A program made the position numbers and the translations under genes. From Flavobacterium swingsii (GTDB lineage Bacteria; Bacteroidota; Bacteroidia; Flavobacteriales; Flavobacteriaceae): a stretch of 64,000 nt of DNA. This document shows positions 56,865 through 64,000 of this stretch, one piece after another; position 1 is the stretch's first letter; each line of letters begins with the position of its first letter. The notes beneath the pieces are model-generated. The model did not search any database. It worked only from the letters and a program-made list of their open reading frames with translations, and had not been told where the DNA came from. The stretch is taken from assembly GCF_900111965.1 (NCBI RefSeq), contig NZ_FOJT01000002.1, forward strand, positions 186,001 to 250,000. Reading direction: 5' to 3'.

Positions 56865-57548
56865 ATGAAAGCGATAAAACCGCCACTATTGTTGTATATG
56901 ATTTCGGGATTTTTATTTTTCCTGTCAATAATCATTGATAATGAGTATTTAACTTTAGTATCAAAACCTGTTATATCCTCGTCAATATTTTTTTATTATT
57001 TGCAAGAAAGTCGCGGGAAAGTTAGCTTTTGGTTTTCAATAGTTTTACTGTTGCTTTTTGTAAGTGGTATTTTTAATCTTTTTGAAGACGAGCTTACCCT
57101 ACAATATGTAATCCTAGTAAATTTGGTAGTTTACTGTATTCTTCTGGGTTTTGTAATTAGAAGTTTATTCGAAATAAATTTGAAATCACTAGATAATGTC
57201 AGTTTAACATATATAATTTTAATGTTATTTTTCTTGTCATCATTGCTTTATGTATGCTTATTTTTAGTATTCGATTCAACATCAGTTTTGTATCTATATA
57301 TTATCGTTTATGGTTCGATATTGTTAATTCTAGGTTTTTTAAATACAGTTTTATATGCTTTTAAAAACAGCAAAGAAGTTGTGTCTCTAATGATGGCAAC
57401 ATTTTGTTTTATAATTTGCGATTTGTTTTATGTCATTTACTACTACTATTATGATTTTATTTTTTTTAGATATATAAGTGTTTTGTGTAATATTATATCT
57501 TTTTACTTTTTAGTAAATTATTTTTTGTTGAGGAATGAAAACAAATAA
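56865..57548 (+). CDS. Multi-pass membrane protein, YhhN-like paralogue 2 of 4
   Basis: 227 residues from the ATG at 56865 (MKAIKPPLLLYMISGF). The Lys-Pro pair is in LVSKPVISSSIFFYYLQ and the third helix reads LFVSGIFNLFED. It is closest to paralogue 1 in the C-terminal part (FYVIYYYYYDFIFFRYISV, SFYFLVNYFL), suggesting recent duplication. The final 14 bases overlap the start of paralogue 3, so translation is likely coupled. Function unknown; YhhN-like lipid hydrolase fold is a guess. Confidence 0.72.
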   Translation: MKAIKPPLLLYMISGFLFFLSIIIDNEYLTLVSKPVISSSIFFYYLQESRGKVSFWFSIVLLLLFVSGIFNLFEDELTLQYVILVNLVVYCILLGFVIRSLFEINLKSLDNVSLTYIILMLFFLSSLLYVCLFLVFDSTSVLYLYIIVYGSILLILGFLNTVLYAFKNSKEVVSLMMATFCFIICDLFYVIYYYYYDFIFFRYISVLCNIISFYFLVNYFLLRNENK

Positions 57549-58218
57549 ACCATCACTTTTTTTGTACTTATTTGCAAGTATTTTTGCAGTTATTGGAATA
57601 GTTATAGAAAATGATCTTATAACACTTTTGATGAAACCCATGATTGTACCTGCAATTTTGTATTACTATATTCAAGTAAAAAAAAGCAAAACAAATTGGC
57701 TTTTTCTAATCATTTTGGTTAGTAGTTTTACCTCAGACATGCTGGTTTTATTCGATTTACCAAACGGTAATATTCCAATTGCATTATTAAATATGTTCTG
57801 TTATTTGATATTTATATATTTTGCAATCAAAGACATTTCGTTAAAATACCTATCTAATATAAAGTTTTTTTATTTTGCATTAATCGTAATAGGATGTTTT
57901 ATAATCTTGTATGTTGTATTGGGGTTGATGTCAGGATTAGATGATTTTTCTAATAACTTATATATTATTTATGGAATTGTATTATGTGTTTTGGCTTCAA
58001 TCATTGGGTTCAATCATTTAAACCAGGAAAGCAATAAGACATTTTATGCTTTAATTATGTGTATTTGTTTTATTACTACCGATGTTTTTTATGCAGTATA
58101 TAATTTTTATTTAAACTTAGAAATTTTTATAGTTTTAAATATAACAGTTCAGTTTGCATCCTATTATTATATGGTAAAATATATAACTTGCAATTCTGAG
58201 ATTGAAGAAGTATTATAA
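57535..58218 (+). CDS. Multi-pass membrane protein, YhhN-like paralogue 3 of 4
   Basis: 227 residues. LLMKPMIVPAILYYYIQ is the best match of the four to the YhhN KP...P pattern, and it alone keeps an acidic residue in the third helix (FTSDMLVLFD), where true lysoplasmalogenases have a conserved Gly-Asp. TTDVFYAVYNFYLN is the equivalent of the tyrosine-rich segment in the first two. Thus it is the member most likely to be enzymatically active, if any is. Coupled to both neighbours (14-base overlap, then 2-base gap). Confidence 0.74.
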   Translation: MKTNKPSLFLYLFASIFAVIGIVIENDLITLLMKPMIVPAILYYYIQVKKSKTNWLFLIILVSSFTSDMLVLFDLPNGNIPIALLNMFCYLIFIYFAIKDISLKYLSNIKFFYFALIVIGCFIILYVVLGLMSGLDDFSNNLYIIYGIVLCVLASIIGFNHLNQESNKTFYALIMCICFITTDVFYAVYNFYLNLEIFIVLNITVQFASYYYMVKYITCNSEIEEVL

Positions 58219-58220
58219 AA

Positions 58221-58904
58221 ATGAAAAATAAAGTCATTAATATTAAAAGTACAAACGAAGTAAATGTTCTCATTTTGCTATTTTTCGTTGTTACTTTGGC
58301 AGAAGTTATAGCTGAGTTTTTCTCTTTTCCAAGTTTTATTTATCTTCTAAAACCCTTAATCTGTCCAATTCTAATTGTTATATATTGGAAATCATCAGCA
58401 AAGAGAAATATTTATTTTATTCTTGCTTTGATTTTTGGATTCACGGCGAACATATTTTTTATAGCAAAAGATTTTAGTTCGATATTATTAGGCTCACTTT
58501 TTTTTATGTTTTACAGAATATTAATAATTTATCTCGTGATAAAAATTGTAAAAGTAAAAAATTATTTGCCAGTTTTTCTGGGAATTATACCGTTTGCAAT
58601 TGTTTTCTTATATGTTACCAGTCTTACGATTGATATGATAAGAGATGGATTCTATATTTATATAATGCAAGTACTACTTATGAGTTTTTTAGGCGGTTTT
58701 TCGCTAGCAAATTATATTATATATAATAATAAAATGAATTTTTGGCTACTCATAAGTTCTATATTATTCACCTTAATTCAGTTTATAATAACACTAAAAT
58801 TGTATTATATAAATATGTTTATTTTTCAGCCTATTGCTATGATATTTTATTCTATAGCACAATTTTCGCTTTATAAGTTTATGATTTTATCGGAGAAGAA
58901 TTAG
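58221..58904 (+). CDS. Multi-pass membrane protein, YhhN-like paralogue 4 of 4
   Basis: 227 residues. The pair sits in YLLKPLICPILIVIYW, very like YhhN, but the third helix has FTANIFFIAKD without the acidic residue. Its C-terminus (FIITLKLYYINMF) is the most diverged of the four. It begins 2 bases after paralogue 3 and ends convergently with the metallophosphatase gene, with stop codons overlapping at 58901-58904. Confidence 0.72.
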   Translation: MKNKVINIKSTNEVNVLILLFFVVTLAEVIAEFFSFPSFIYLLKPLICPILIVIYWKSSAKRNIYFILALIFGFTANIFFIAKDFSSILLGSLFFMFYRILIIYLVIKIVKVKNYLPVFLGIIPFAIVFLYVTSLTIDMIRDGFYIYIMQVLLMSFLGGFSLANYIIYNNKMNFWLLISSILFTLIQFIITLKLYYINMFIFQPIAMIFYSIAQFSLYKFMILSEKN

Positions 58905-59818
58905 ATAATAATTTTCTTTCCACCAGCGGCGGCAACATTTTTTTCACTATCTAAATAAAAATCAATTCTACCTAAGTTTATTCCATAACAACCTACTTGG
59001 TTTATTAAAACTTCTTTCCCTTCAATATTTTTTTCGATAACAGGCTTGTCTAAAAAAGTATGCGTGTGTCCACCAATAATCAAATCGATATTTTTAGTTT
59101 TTCTGGCCAGATTAATATCTGAAGCTTTTTCTAAATCATTTTTGTAGTTAAAACCCAAATGCGACAAGCAAATTACAATGTCACATTTTTCATCTTCTTT
59201 TAGAATACGTGACATATCCTGGGCAACTTCAATCGGATTATTGTATTTGGTTTCTTTATACAGTTTTACATCAACAAGACCTTGTAATTCGACTCCAAGC
59301 CCGAAAACACCAATCTTTAGACCAGCTTTTTTGAAGATTTTATAAGGTTTTATAAAAGTGTCAAGAACTGTATTTTTGAAATCATAGTTTGCCGAAACAA
59401 AATCGAATTCTGCATGTGGCATTTGAGCTAGTAAACCATCTACTCCGTTATCGAAATCGTGATTTCCTATAGTTGCTAAATCGTATTTCATCATACTCAT
59501 TAGCTTAAACTCCAATTCACCACCATAATAATTAAAATAAGGTGTTCCTTGAAAAATATCTCCAGCATCTAGCAACAATACATTTTCTTCTTCTCGTCTA
59601 ATTTGTTCAACAATTGCTGCACGACGAGCCACACCACCCATATTTGGGTTTTTAGGGTCGTTAGCAGGAAAAGGATCTATGTGACTATGAGTGTCGTTTG
59701 TGTGTAAAACAGTAATTTTTTTAACATTATTTGTGGTAAAACTACTCAATGATAGTCCTCCAAGTGTTAGTAATGTTGCACTTGCTGCAGTTTTCTGAAT
59801 AAAATCTCTTCTTTTCAT
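58901..59818 (-). CDS. Exported metallophosphatase, N-terminal half of a split 5'-nucleotidase
   Basis: 305 residues. The N-terminus MKRRDFIQKTAASATLLTLGG has the twin arginines and hydrophobic core of a Tat signal. The metallophosphoesterase motifs are complete: HTNDTHSHIDPF, DAGDIFQGTPY, TIGNHDFDNG, ICLSHLGFNYKND and IIGGHTHTFLD. In UshA-type enzymes this domain is fused to a C-terminal 5'-nucleotidase domain, which here is encoded by the gene immediately upstream. Together they should dephosphorylate nucleotides outside the cytoplasm. Confidence 0.92.
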   Translation of the reverse strand: MKRRDFIQKTAASATLLTLGGLSLSSFTTNNVKKITVLHTNDTHSHIDPFPANDPKNPNMGGVARRAAIVEQIRREEENVLLLDAGDIFQGTPYFNYYGGELEFKLMSMMKYDLATIGNHDFDNGVDGLLAQMPHAEFDFVSANYDFKNTVLDTFIKPYKIFKKAGLKIGVFGLGVELQGLVDVKLYKETKYNNPIEVAQDMSRILKEDEKCDIVICLSHLGFNYKNDLEKASDINLARKTKNIDLIIGGHTHTFLDKPVIEKNIEGKEVLINQVGCYGINLGRIDFYLDSEKNVAAAGGKKIII

Positions 59819-59845
59819 GGTCTTTTTATTAATCAGATTGTAATG

Positions 59846-60631
59846 TTATTGTTTGATTTGAGTAACTTTTATTTTTTTAGTAATAGGAATGGTATCCACA
59901 TCTTTAAAATAGTCAATCAATATATTTCTAAGTTTATACTCTAAATCGTATGTTTTTGTGTTTTTCTTAAAAAAGTTCATATTATCTCCACCATTCGAAA
60001 GATAATCGGAAGTAACAACATAATAAGTTTTCGTGAGGTCTAATGGTTTTTGGCCAACCATAATATCTGCCGCTTTATTCTCAGTATTAATAGTAAAGGT
60101 TATACCAGAAATTGGGTGTGGTTTTTTCTCTTTGATAAAATAATCTACAAATTCCGCAATTTGTTCGCCTATTAAGGCAACAACGACCGTGGTGTTTTCG
60201 AACGGCATAATTTCAAAAGCAGTTCTTGTAGTTACATCGCCTTGCGGAAGAATAGCTCTAATTCCACCATGATTCAAAATACAAATATCAATATCTAAGT
60301 TTTCACGTTTTTTAAAAAAAGGACTTGTTTTTTCGAGCGTAGCATCAGCAAGAAAATCACCAATATTACTTTGCCATTGTCCTTTGCTTTTGTCTAAAGT
60401 TTCTGGGCAAACTGCTAAAATAGTATTCAACTCGTTGTCAATGTGCGTTCTATAAGGAGAAATATAGGCATTGTATTCCGCTAGGGAATATGATTTCTCA
60501 TTTATGTTTATCTGCTTAGCTTCTATTTTTGATATAACTAATTGTGCCGAACAATTACTTCCAAATACAATTAACGTTAAAATTAAAACAAAATGTTTTA
60601 AAACAAGGGCACTCTTTTTTACATTTACCAT
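59846..60631 (-). CDS. 5'-nucleotidase C-terminal domain protein (split partner)
   Basis: 261 residues with a Sec-type signal peptide (VLILTLIVFGSNCSAQ). The body corresponds to the 5_nucleotid_C domain: SNIGDFLADATLE, LDIDICILNHGGIRAILPQGDVTTRTAFEIMPFENTTVVVALIGEQI and YYVVTSDYLSNGGDNMNFF, which in fused enzymes binds the substrate's base. It precedes the metallophosphatase gene by 27 bases on the same strand. The segment order is reversed relative to a fused UshA-type protein. Confidence 0.92.
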   Translation of the reverse strand: MVNVKKSALVLKHFVLILTLIVFGSNCSAQLVISKIEAKQININEKSYSLAEYNAYISPYRTHIDNELNTILAVCPETLDKSKGQWQSNIGDFLADATLEKTSPFFKKRENLDIDICILNHGGIRAILPQGDVTTRTAFEIMPFENTTVVVALIGEQIAEFVDYFIKEKKPHPISGITFTINTENKAADIMVGQKPLDLTKTYYVVTSDYLSNGGDNMNFFKKNTKTYDLEYKLRNILIDYFKDVDTIPITKKIKVTQIKQ

Positions 60632-60652
60632 GACAATTAAATCTTATTTGAT

Positions 60653-60660
60653 TAAATTTG
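60653..60660 (+). promoter_or_regulatory. -7 promoter box of DUF6913 gene
   Basis: TAAATTTG fits TAnnTTTG; the ATG at 60688 is 27 bases downstream. It may also drive dapA. Confidence 0.5.
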
Positions 60661-60687
60661 TTTTTAAGATTAAAACGTAAATATAAT

Positions 60688-61206
60688 ATGTTTATAAAGT
60701 ATATAAAAGAAATTTCACTTAAAAAAATATTAAAAAGAAGTCTTCATAACGTAAAGCCGAGTTCGTTAACAACACCAATACAAACTGTAGGATTAGTAGT
60801 TGATGAGAGTTATTTTACTGATAAAGAGCAGCTTGTAAAAGAATTAATCACTTGCGGAATTAAAGAAAGTAATATAAAAACGATTGTTTTTAGAGATAAA
60901 ATAAAAAAAAACGAAACCTTTTCTCAGCCTACATTTAGTAATAAAGATATGAGTTGGAAAGGAGATTTAACGCAAATTTTCGTTACAGATTTTATAAACG
61001 AAACTTTCGATATGCTAATAAGTTACTATGATACTGAAAAAGCACCGTTATTACTTATCACAAACCATTCGAAAGCTTTATTTAAAGTAGGATTTTCTAC
61101 TGTCGACAAAAGATTAAATCATTTAATGATTAATACCAATGCCGAAAATTATAAAGTTTTTGTTCACGAACTATTTAGATATTTAAAAATTTTAAACAAA
61201 ATATAA
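60688..61206 (+). CDS. DUF6913 family protein
   Basis: 172 residues from the ATG at 60688 ([19 protein letters not shown]); the upstream in-frame TTG would overlap the promoter region. It is basic at the N-terminus and contains [21 protein letters not shown] and [37 protein letters not shown], which I recognise as DUF6913, a Bacteroidota family of unknown function usually next to dapA. The dapA start lies 4 bases after its stop. Confidence 0.8.
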   Translation: MFIKYIKEISLKKILKRSLHNVKPSSLTTPIQTVGLVVDESYFTDKEQLVKELITCGIKESNIKTIVFRDKIKKNETFSQPTFSNKDMSWKGDLTQIFVTDFINETFDMLISYYDTEKAPLLLITNHSKALFKVGFSTVDKRLNHLMINTNAENYKVFVHELFRYLKILNKI

Positions 61207-61210
61207 AACC

Positions 61211-62092
61211 ATGCAAGCATTTATTGGAACAGGAGTTGCCCTTGTAACGCCATTTAAAAAAGATTTTTCTGTTGATGTAGAAGCTTTAAGACGCATCGTA
61301 AATCATGTTATTGATGGTGGTGTCGAATATCTTGTAGTTTTAGGTACAACTGGAGAACCAGCAACACTATCTCAAGACGAAAAAGAACTCGTAATTGCAA
61401 CAATTGTAGAAGCTAATAACGGAAGGTTACCTCTGGTTTTAGGTGTTGGAGGAAATAATACTATGAAAGTTGTTGAAGAATTAAAAACAAGAGATTTTTC
61501 TAAATTTTCAGCAGTACTTTCAGTTTCTCCGTATTATAATAAACCAACTCAAGAAGGTATTTATCAGCATTTCAAAATGATTGCCGAAGCTTCGCCAATT
61601 CCAGTAATCATGTATAATGTTCCAGGAAGAACGGCAAGTAATGTGTTGCCAGAAACAGTTTTACGACTAGCAAAAGATTTCAAAAACCTAATAGGAATAA
61701 AAGAAGCTGCAGGAGACATTGTACAAGCCATGAAGCTAATACAAGGAAAACCAAAAGACTTCTTAGTTATTTCTGGCGATGATATGATTACACTTCCTAT
61801 GGTTTTAGCAGGTGGATCAGGAGTGATATCGGTAATAGGAGAGGGTTATCCAAAAGAATTTTCAGAAATGGTGCGTCTTGGTTTGCAAAGAAAAGTAGAT
61901 GAAGCTTATACTTTACATTACAAATTAATGGACAGTATCGACATGATTTTTGAGCAAGGAAATCCAGGTGGTGTAAAAGAAATTTTTAAATCATTAGGTC
62001 TTTCAGAAAATACAGTTCGTTTGCCGTTAGTTAGTGTCAACGAAAATCTAGCAAACAGATTAGATTTGTTCACAAAACAGCTATCAAAATAA
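61211..62092 (+). CDS. dapA: 4-hydroxy-tetrahydrodipicolinate synthase
   Basis: 293 residues. It condenses pyruvate and aspartate semialdehyde in lysine and peptidoglycan precursor synthesis. The Schiff-base lysine is K164 (GIKEAAGD), with the triad residues T46-T47 (GTTGEP), Y109 (SPYYNKP) and Y135 (MYNVPGRT, R140 binding the carboxylate). A TIM-barrel protein of standard length. Probably co-transcribed with the DUF6913 gene. Confidence 0.97.
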   Translation: MQAFIGTGVALVTPFKKDFSVDVEALRRIVNHVIDGGVEYLVVLGTTGEPATLSQDEKELVIATIVEANNGRLPLVLGVGGNNTMKVVEELKTRDFSKFSAVLSVSPYYNKPTQEGIYQHFKMIAEASPIPVIMYNVPGRTASNVLPETVLRLAKDFKNLIGIKEAAGDIVQAMKLIQGKPKDFLVISGDDMITLPMVLAGGSGVISVIGEGYPKEFSEMVRLGLQRKVDEAYTLHYKLMDSIDMIFEQGNPGGVKEIFKSLGLSENTVRLPLVSVNENLANRLDLFTKQLSK

Positions 62093-62108
62093 CAACGAAA
62101 ATAAAGTT

Positions 62109-62137
62109 TTGTATATAAGAATTAATAACTAAATTTG
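62109..62137 (+). promoter_or_regulatory. Promoter of bamD-rpoZ-coaBC
   Basis: TTG at 62109-62111 and TAAATTTG at 62130-62137 are separated by 18 bases, a full match to the Bacteroidota consensus. The leader to the bamD ATG at 62193 is about 50 bases. Confidence 0.82.
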
Positions 62138-62192
62138 CAGTTCGGTTTTTTGAACTCAAAAACTCAATAAAATCGATAGTTTTAAAATAAAT

Positions 62193-62987
62193 ATGAAGAA
62201 AATACTATACACATTCCTAATAATTGCTTTGTTTTCGTCTTGTAGCGAATACCAAAAAGCAATTAAATCTGAAGATGTGGCTGTAAAAAGTGCTGCCGCT
62301 ACGAAAATGTACGAAAAAGGCAAGTATGAAAAAGCCATTCGTCTTTTCGAACAAATCTCTCCAGTATTAAAAGGAAAACCAGAAGCTGAAGATATATTTT
62401 ATATGTTTTCTCAGTCTTATTATCAAACAGAACAATATTATTTGTCAGGATATCAGTTTGAAAGTTTTGCAGCATTATATCCAAAAAGTAAAAGAGCAGA
62501 AGAAGCAGCTTTTTTAGGAGCAAAATCATATTCTGAATTGTCGCCAGTTTATACATTGGACCAAACGGATACAGATAAAGCAATTAATAAATTACAAGAT
62601 TTTATTAATAAATATCCAAATTCTCAGTACCTAGCCGATGCAAACGTAATCGTAAAAGATTTGAGAGAAAAATTAGAGAAAAAAGCTTTTGAAATTGCAA
62701 AACAATACAATACAATTTCAGATTTTAAACCTGCAATTAAAGCTTTAGATAACTTTATTGCAGATTATCCAGGAACACCATACAAAGAACAAGCCTTATT
62801 TTATAAGTTAAATGCAAGTTACCAATTAGCGATAAACAGTGTGCCATCTAAAATGCAAGAAAGATTAAATGTTGCAAAAGCAGCACAAGAAGCTTTGCTA
62901 AATTTTAATGCAAATACAGAATTCAAAAAAACAGCTGACGAAATGTTGGTTAGGATAGATAAAGATTTACAACAATTTTCTAAATAA
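62193..62987 (+). CDS. bamD: Outer-membrane assembly lipoprotein BamD
   Basis: 264 residues. The lipobox LIIALFSSCSEYQKA places the acylated cysteine near residue 16. Several tetratricopeptide-like repeats follow (AAATKMYEKGKYEKAIRLFEQISPV, EDIFYMFSQSYYQTEQYYLSGYQFESFAALYPKS, INKLQDFINKYPNSQYLADAN), as in BamD/YfiO. It is an essential part of the machine that folds outer-membrane proteins, including TonB receptors. rpoZ follows after 9 bases. Confidence 0.94.
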   Translation: MKKILYTFLIIALFSSCSEYQKAIKSEDVAVKSAAATKMYEKGKYEKAIRLFEQISPVLKGKPEAEDIFYMFSQSYYQTEQYYLSGYQFESFAALYPKSKRAEEAAFLGAKSYSELSPVYTLDQTDTDKAINKLQDFINKYPNSQYLADANVIVKDLREKLEKKAFEIAKQYNTISDFKPAIKALDNFIADYPGTPYKEQALFYKLNASYQLAINSVPSKMQERLNVAKAAQEALLNFNANTEFKKTADEMLVRIDKDLQQFSK

Positions 62988-62996
62988 AAAAAAGTC

Positions 62997-63311
62997 ATGG
63001 ATTTAAAAAAGACTACAGCTCCAGTAAACACAGTTACTTACAACAAAACAGTAATTGAAGAACCAACTGGGAATGTTTATGAAGCGATTACCATAATGGC
63101 TAAAAGAGCAAATCAGATTAATGCTGAAATTAAAAAAGAACTAATCGAAAAATTAGAAGAATTTGCTACTTATAACGACAGTTTAGAAGAAGTTTTCGAA
63201 AACAAAGAGCAAATCGAAGTTTCTAAATTTTACGAAAAATTGCCAAAAGCACACGCATTGGCAGTTGAAGAATGGTTAGAAGATAAAATTTACTACAAAT
63301 CAACAAAATAA
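62997..63311 (+). CDS. rpoZ: RNA polymerase omega subunit (Bacteroidota type)
   Basis: 104 residues. [23 protein letters not shown] is the conserved N-terminal part of omega in Bacteroidota, in which the core is flanked by longer ends than in enterobacteria. It helps assemble and stabilise RNA polymerase. Its position between bamD and coaBC is characteristic of this phylum. Confidence 0.93.
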   Translation: MDLKKTTAPVNTVTYNKTVIEEPTGNVYEAITIMAKRANQINAEIKKELIEKLEEFATYNDSLEEVFENKEQIEVSKFYEKLPKAHALAVEEWLEDKIYYKSTK

Positions 63312-63318
63312 AACAACT

Positions 63319-64000
63319 ATGTCTGTTTTAAGCGGTAAGAAAATAATACTAGGAGTTTCTGGTGGAATTGCCGCTTACAAATCAGCGTCGTTAGTTAGAT
63401 TATTCATAAAAGCAGGAGCGCATGTCCAAGTGATAATGACTCCTGCTTCTAAGGATTTTGTAACACCACTCACACTGTCTACACTGTCTAAAAATCCTGT
63501 TCATTCTTCTTTTTTTAATGAAGATGATCAAGATGCAGTTTGGAACAATCATGTCGATTTAGCACTTTGGGCAGACTATATTGTTATTGCGCCAGCAACA
63601 GCAAACACAATGTCTAAGATGGTTTCAGGTAATTGCGATAATTTACTTATTGCTACCTATCTTTCGGCAAAATGTCCTGTATATATCGCGCCAGCAATGG
63701 ATTTAGATATGTACAAACACCCATCTACAAAAACAAATTTTGAAGCTTTCTCCAAATTTGGAAACACCATTATTCCTGCCGAAAGTGGCGAATTAGCCAG
63801 TGGACTTTCCGGAGAAGGCCGCATGGCAGAACCAGAAAATATCATTGCATTTTTAGAAAAAGACATCGAAAATAAATTACCATTAAAAGGTAAAAAAATC
63901 CTTGTTACAGCTGGACCAACTTATGAAGCCATAGATCCTGTTCGATTTATAGGAAATCATTCTTCAGGAAAAATGGGTTTCGATATTGCCATTGCAGCTG
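63319..64000 (+). CDS. coaBC: CoaBC: phosphopantothenoylcysteine decarboxylase / phosphopantothenate-cysteine ligase (3' end cut)
   Basis: 227 complete codons from the ATG at 63319 to the window edge; the family has about 400. The N-terminal CoaC flavoprotein domain is complete: [54 protein letters not shown] (with the active-site N and H), and APAMDLDMY. The CoaB domain has begun ([26 protein letters not shown]). The pair makes 4'-phosphopantetheine for coenzyme A. Third gene of the bamD unit. Confidence 0.95.
   Translation, partial: MSVLSGKKIILGVSGGIAAYKSASLVRLFIKAGAHVQVIMTPASKDFVTPLTLSTLSKNPVHSSFFNEDDQDAVWNNHVDLALWADYIVIAPATANTMSKMVSGNCDNLLIATYLSAKCPVYIAPAMDLDMYKHPSTKTNFEAFSKFGNTIIPAESGELASGLSGEGRMAEPENIIAFLEKDIENKLPLKGKKILVTAGPTYEAIDPVRFIGNHSSGKMGFDIAIAA

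Overview
The window looks like a chromosomal segment of a Flavobacterium-like member of the Flavobacteriaceae (Bacteroidota). The DNA is visibly AT-rich. Many genes are preceded by the Bacteroidota -7 promoter box TAnnTTTG, and Shine-Dalgarno sequences are mostly absent. It encodes lineage-typical proteins: gliding lipoprotein GldI, a type IX secretion (T9SS) type B cargo protein, the Bacteroidota RNA polymerase omega form, and DUF6495- and DUF6913-like proteins. The assignment rests on recognised protein families and sequence style; no database was searched. No rRNA, tRNA, CRISPR array, prophage or insertion sequence was recognised.

Layout. 1-4134: DUF1015-family protein (cut by the window edge), 3-hydroxybutyryl-CoA dehydrogenase, a Gfo/Idh oxidoreductase, pcm, smpB and a VF530-type protein. 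4218-11792: haem-type TonB receptor with a small membrane protein, a GNAT, several uncharacterised proteins and a secreted M1 peptidase. 11871-15649: a minus-strand cluster of two cyclophilin-FKBP fusions, gldI and a DHH phosphoesterase. 15788-17103: an isolated protein that I suspect is gasdermin-like, and a lipoprotein. 17204-32614: housekeeping block with guaA, two LysM proteins, OsmC, pyrG, yidC, purA, fur and relA/spoT. 32874-36204: TrmH-type methyltransferase, TRIC-type channel and a T9SS type B cargo protein. 36312-46120: surface-polysaccharide locus with Fdt-type aminosugar enzymes, a Wzx-like flippase, an acyltransferase, four glycosyltransferases and a methyltransferase. 46121-56054: rlmH, nadC, a BrkB-like protein, DUF2147, priA, a LytTR regulator, rpsF-rpsR-rplI and ligA. 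56103-58904: four tandem paralogous membrane proteins. 58901-64000: a 5'-nucleotidase split into two genes, then DUF6913, dapA, bamD, rpoZ and coaBC (cut by the window edge).

Most genes are core metabolism and envelope biogenesis. The variable part is the polysaccharide locus: its enzymes would make a dTDP-3-amino-3,6-dideoxyhexose, assemble it into a repeat unit on the lipid carrier, and flip and decorate it. A T9SS type B protein lies directly next to this locus.

Items most worth a second look are the gasdermin-like candidate at 15788-16489, a heptanucleotide tandem repeat inside the fdtB-like aminotransferase close to its PLP lysine (37789-37822), the tandem family of four YhhN-like membrane proteins, the split nucleotidase whose halves appear to use different export routes, promoters that imply leaderless mRNAs, and several families of dispersed intergenic repeats.
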